A DNA stretch of 16,670 nt from Parcubacteria group bacterium (GTDB lineage: Bacteria; Patescibacteriota; Minisyncoccia; Phycocordibacterales; UBA12088): NCBI GenBank assembly GCA_021731325.1, contig JAKFXP010000003.1:1-16670 (forward strand), read 5' to 3'. Numbering within the stretch: position 1 is the first letter of the stretch; each line of letters begins with the position of its first letter. The translations under genes were made by a program, and so were the position numbers. Of the stretch, positions 14,643 to 16,670 are shown piece after piece. Below the pieces are notes generated by a model, which made no database searches, had not been told where the DNA came from, and worked only from the letters and a program-made list of their open reading frames with translations.

Positions 14643-14693
14643 CAAAATAGTAAAGCCGCCTTTTGAGGCGGTCTTTCTATTTTGTGGGCCCGA
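14634..14693 (+). terminator. Long hairpin starting in the tRNA-Ala 3' strand, acting as its terminator
   Basis: The core CCGCCT-TTTG-AGGCGG (14656-14671) followed by a T-rich tract is a plausible rho-independent terminator. Around it AAAG/CTTT and CACAAAATAG (14641-14650) with CTATTTTGTG (14677-14686) continue the stem, and pairing extends into the last eight bases of the tRNA acceptor strand (14634-14641 with 14686-14693, one G-U). About 27 base pairs in total with two single-base bulges. Confidence 0.8.
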
Positions 14694-15066
14694 AGCAAGG
14701 TGCCTGCGCACCTTGCGTGAGGACTCGAAGGGCGAAGCTATGTCGCGTAGCGACGAGCGAGCCTAGACGAAGCGCACTTAGCGTTTTGCGAGATTACGAA
14801 GCAAAAAGCTTAGTGACGCATCGTCGAGTCCTCCTCTCTTCAAACTTCGGTTTTGTTGCATCTTTGTAGGACCCGAGAGGACTCGAAAGTCGGAGCAGTG
14901 AGTCCCCGTTCATAGCGGAGCGGAGAATGGGGCTGCGAGGCGGGTGTAGATTTTGTTGTCAGATAGGAGCTAGAAAATCAAGTGCAAAGCTTCGCGACCA
15001 CTTAGTTTTTGAGGAGTGAGCGACGAATAAAACTTAGTGAGTTGTGACCGAGTCCTCTCGGGTCTC
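14694..15066. repeat. Gene-free cluster of tRNA-Ala-derived fragments and palindromes
   Basis: No convincing gene. Partial copies of the tRNA-Ala end alternate in orientation: inverted at 14686-14693 plus 14719-14729 (split), direct at 14824-14833 (partial), inverted at 14869-14887 (19 bases exact, T54 to C72), direct at 15049-15064 (16 bases exact). Palindromes in between: GCAAGGTGC/GCACCTTGC (14695-14716), GTCGC/GCGAC (14742-14754), 14775-14789 with 14801-14815 (13 of 15), CCCCGTTC/GAATGGGG (14904-14932), and 14999-15010 with 15027-15038. Short frames across it are crowded with such repeats and look non-coding. Possible readings are scars of repeated insertion at the tRNA 3' end or a tRNA-derived repeat family. 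Confidence 0.85.
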
Positions 15067-15173
15067 TCAGCTATTGGGTATGGCACAAATATGTTCTATA
15101 GAAGAATAGTGGCTGACACCATTATCTTCTATTACTTACCCACTTGCCACAGACTCGTGAGCTTGCCTGAAGA

Positions 15174-15197
15174 AAACACCCTTCTTTTAGGGTGTTT
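15174..15197. terminator. Bidirectional terminator downstream of tRNA-Arg
   Basis: AAACACCC (15174-15181) pairs perfectly with GGGTGTTT (15190-15197) around an 8-base loop. Minus-strand reading gives TTTTCTTC after the stem, serving tRNA-Arg 40 bases upstream; the + side gives TCTGTCTTTTT. Confidence 0.8.
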
Positions 15198-15236
15198 CTG
15201 TCTTTTTGGGGAGTATGACTTTTCGGGGTCTGCGGT

Positions 15237-15311
15237 TGCCCTCGGAGGGAGTCGGACCCCCCCAACCTTGACGATAGAAGCGTCCTGCTCTATCCATTGA
15301 GCTACGAGGGC
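15237..15311 (-). tRNA. tRNA-Arg (anticodon UCU), atypical T-arm
   Basis: 75 bases: acceptor GCCCTCG/CGAGGGC (perfect), D-arm GCTC/GAGC, anticodon loop CTTCTAT with anticodon 15276-15278, T-arm GGGGG/CCCTC with loop TCCGACT. Oddities: the T-loop has C at position 55 in place of the near-universal T; a run of seven G makes the variable loop 7 bases instead of 5; and the outer anticodon-stem pair G27-A43 does not match. Discriminator A; CCA not encoded. Its first 10 bases overlap the end of the FtsK-gamma gene on the same strand. It is probably functional, but a degraded copy or a homopolymer error is possible. Confidence 0.85.
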
Positions 15312-15673
15312 ATGATGACCTTTCTCGGTCTATTCGCCCCATCGTTCTCCTCTATGACACCTTGCTCTTCGAGCTGCTCCATAATCCTGGCGGCGCGTCC
15401 GTAGCCTATTTTGAACCTACGTTGTATGAGGGAGGTTGACGCCTTCTTCTCCTTGAGCACCAGCTCCCTTACCTTTTCGAAGAATTCGTCGAGTTCGTCA
15501 CTATCTTCCCATGACTCCCTGACTTGCTCCTTCTCCAGAAGGCCCGCGAGCTCTTTGATAGCTACCATAATATCGGTGTACTGCATATTACGCCGTTCTT
15601 CTGCCGTCTTGAGCATATCCTTCACCTCCTCGATATCGGCCTGTAGGCTCTCTAGCTTTTTTGCATCAAACAT
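15302..15673 (-). CDS. Stand-alone FtsK-gamma-domain protein with N-terminal coiled coil
   Basis: 123 residues. Residues 1-55 are charged and predicted to form a coiled coil (KKLESLQADIEEVKDMLKTA). Residues 60-121 match the FtsK/SpoIIIE gamma winged helix: ELDEFFEKVRELVLKEKKAS, then TSLIQRRFKIGYGRAARIME and QLEEQGVIEENDG. In FtsK this domain reads KOPS sites and activates XerCD/dif recombination. No motor domain is present, so this protein could bind KOPS-like DNA by itself or contact a recombinase. Stop TAG and the codons for its last two residues lie inside tRNA-Arg. The ATG at 15673 follows an extended -10 by 6 bases, so the mRNA is probably leaderless. The domain call is strong; the role is inferred. 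Confidence 0.92.
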   Translation of the reverse strand: MFDAKKLESLQADIEEVKDMLKTAEERRNMQYTDIMVAIKELAGLLEKEQVRESWEDSDELDEFFEKVRELVLKEKKASTSLIQRRFKIGYGRAARIMEQLEEQGVIEENDGANRPRKVIMPS

Positions 15674-15679
15674 GGGGTA

Positions 15680-15685
15680 AGTATA
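15680..15685 (-). promoter_or_regulatory. Extended -10 of the FtsK-gamma/tRNA-Arg unit
   Basis: TGC-TATACT on the minus strand ends 6 bases before the ATG at 15673, placing the transcript start at the start codon. No -35 is needed for such an extended -10 and none is clear. A second TATACT lies about 25 bases further upstream. Confidence 0.6.
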
Positions 15686-15963
15686 GCACCACGACGATAT
15701 AGCGCAGTATACGGCTGTGTATAGAGCTTCGCTAGCTTACTCACGGATGTGTTGAAAATGGAGACATATTTTCCATCCCCCTATTTTCTTAGTACAATAG
15801 TACTGTTTTGTTCTTTAACATACTGGAGAAGTGAGTTTGGGGACCTGTGTTCTCCTCTAGGGGAGTTCTGTCACCTTATCCTCCCCCTCTTCAGTGCTTT
15901 TACGAGCGTTGAAGTGGGGGTGAGAGGTAGGTCGACACTCCTAGATTACGAGCACACCTAACG
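15686..15963 (+). other. Gene-poor stretch with several hairpins, possible structured leader
   Basis: No convincing gene. A possible + promoter is TTTCCA (15770-15775), 17 bases, TACAAT (15793-15798). Downstream lie CTCC/GGAG (15852-15865) and a longer hairpin CCCCCTCTTCA (15883-15893) with TGAAGTGGGGG (15910-15920), 10 of 11 paired. They would form the leader of the 55-residue ORF or a small RNA. A 70-residue GTG-initiated frame (15749-15961) looks spurious because it covers these hairpins. Confidence 0.45.
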
Positions 15964-16131
15964 ATGGCACAAGTCATGAAAAAGTCGCTGACATTTAGAG
16001 GTCGCAAAATTTCATGGATTGCTCGGGAAAGTCTTCATACACTGAAGATAGAAAGGCAGGGATATGTTGGTGGATGCATCCTCATCCGCTACGTGGTAAC
16101 TGCTGACGGGAAAGTGTACTATGTGCGCTAA
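15964..16131 (+). CDS. Small ORF, 55 residues, unknown
   Basis: Starts MAQVMKKSLTFRGRKISW and ends VVTADGKVYYVR, basic in the first half and beta-like in the second (GYVGGCILIRYVV, TADGKVYYV). Not recognised. No Shine-Dalgarno precedes the ATG, which is usual in this window. The balanced composition and the beta-hairpin-like end suggest a small folded domain, perhaps nucleic-acid binding because of KKSLTFRGRK, but this is a guess. It is followed after 89 bases by the next gene on the same strand. Confidence 0.45.
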   Translation: MAQVMKKSLTFRGRKISWIARESLHTLKIERQGYVGGCILIRYVVTADGKVYYVR

Positions 16132-16164
16132 CTCGTTACGAACAATCTATACCTTCTCCAGTAT

Positions 16165-16205
16165 GTTGAGGAACGAAACCTGTCATCGGTAGTATTCCCC
16201 TCAAC
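16165..16205 (+). promoter_or_regulatory. Possible promoter and inverted repeat before the last gene
   Basis: TTGAGG (16166-16171), 18 bases, TAGTAT (16190-16195) would start transcription about 19 bases before the ATG at 16221. GTTGAGG (16165-16171) and CCTCAAC (16199-16205) form a 7-bp inverted repeat framing this promoter. Weak evidence. Confidence 0.35.
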
Positions 16206-16220
16206 ATTATCAGTACACAT

Positions 16221-16670
16221 ATGTCGCATTACCATTTCACGTTTCAAATCCTCTTTGAAAATTCACATAAAATATTACGGCCGTATTGCACCTACATTGT
16301 AGAGTGGCTACAAAGCCGTAGTTTTGATGCTAGAGCAACTAATCTATTAGACACATTCACCGTTCATATTGAGGTAACCAGCAGTGAGGACGTGGACACA
16401 CAACGTTCCCTACTCGACACGTACCTACTAGCAGCAAGTATTCGAAACCGCATGGGGTTCGTCGTCACCGCCGAGGGTGCAGATGAAGATATGTGCCAAC
16501 ATGTGTGGGCTGCGATTCCTCCACCAGAGGAATCCCTTGTAGAGTTCCTCAAGGCATGCACTACTGATGCAGCTTTCTTGGATACCATGCGAGATATGCG
16601 TACGTTTTATGCTCAGGTTGACCAACGAGCCAAACTTATATTAGGAACAAACATCCTTGCAAAAATCTTC
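16221..16670 (+). CDS. Unrecognised protein, C-terminus beyond the window
   Basis: An open frame of 150 codons from ATG to the last base, with no stop; the only in-frame ATG after the stop at 16167. Starts MSHYHFTFQILFENSHKI and continues with mostly helical, acidic sequence (VTSSEDVDTQRSLLDTYLLA, EGADEDMCQHVWAAI, PPPEESLVEFLKACTTD). No signal peptide, membrane helix or known motif is seen. Codon use resembles its neighbours. The complementary-strand frames covering it are shorter and shadow-like. Function cannot be assigned from this fragment. Confidence 0.6.
   Translation, partial: MSHYHFTFQILFENSHKILRPYCTYIVEWLQSRSFDARATNLLDTFTVHIEVTSSEDVDTQRSLLDTYLLAASIRNRMGFVVTAEGADEDMCQHVWAAIPPPEESLVEFLKACTTDAAFLDTMRDMRTFYAQVDQRAKLILGTNILAKIF

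Noticed and set aside
14663..14869. 68-residue + frame in the repeat cluster, and an 87-residue one at 15037-15300
   Set aside because: Both run through inverted repeats, and the second also covers a terminator and most of tRNA-Arg; no protein-like features.
14694..15066. CRISPR array
   Set aside because: Repeats are tRNA fragments in mixed orientation with irregular spacing, and no cas gene is present.
14570..15311. Complete integrative element between tRNA genes
   Set aside because: No integrase, excisionase or other mobility gene fits in the interval; at most a remnant.
15749..15961. 70-residue GTG-initiated + frame
   Set aside because: No Shine-Dalgarno, crosses two hairpins, Cys/Phe-rich ordinary translation of pyrimidine-rich DNA.

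Overview
The window looks like chromosomal DNA from a streamlined bacterium, most likely of the Candidate Phyla Radiation (Patescibacteria, Parcubacteria-like). This is inferred from compact housekeeping genes (a phenylalanyl-tRNA synthetase without its usual extra tRNA-binding modules, a short RF1, a short EF-Ts), a membrane PEGA-type protein, a stand-alone FtsK-gamma protein, tRNA genes with no encoded CCA, and very few Shine-Dalgarno sequences. No marker gene fixes the lineage.

Layout. 1-640: a Nudix hydrolase on + with a strong promoter, a canonical Shine-Dalgarno and a terminator. 647-5902 (minus): pheS-pheT, preceded by a 23-bp perfect inverted repeat; upstream of that, a membrane family-2 glycosyltransferase and a PEGA-type protein that form a two-gene unit. 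5983-6055: tRNA-Thr(UGU), whose acceptor stem is continued by 10 more base pairs in the flanks. 6122-9266 (minus): the translation block rpsB, tsf and a small membrane protein, then prfA and type B rpmE, with clear promoters for rpsB and rpmE. 9326-10756: a secreted coiled-coil lytic transglycosylase. 10860-11495: rplY, divergent from a PfkB-family sugar kinase at 11610-12611. 12694-14402 (minus): a PAS histidine kinase and a single-domain response regulator.

14570-15311 is the most unusual part. A tRNA-Ala(UGC) gene is followed by about 420 bp without genes that carry four further, partly broken copies of the tRNA T-arm/acceptor end in alternating orientation, mixed with palindromes. It may be the scar of repeated integration at the tRNA or a tRNA-derived palindromic repeat family. 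Then come a bidirectional terminator, a tRNA-Arg(UCU) with an odd T-arm, and a stand-alone FtsK-gamma protein whose last codons and stop lie inside the tRNA-Arg gene.

15674-16670 holds a gene-poor, hairpin-rich stretch, an unrecognised 55-residue ORF, and an unrecognised gene that runs off the window.

Many minus-strand genes have a TATACT-like -10 box only 7-11 bases before the start codon and no Shine-Dalgarno, so leaderless or nearly leaderless mRNAs appear common here. No complete mobile element, integrase, CRISPR array or recognised defence system is visible.
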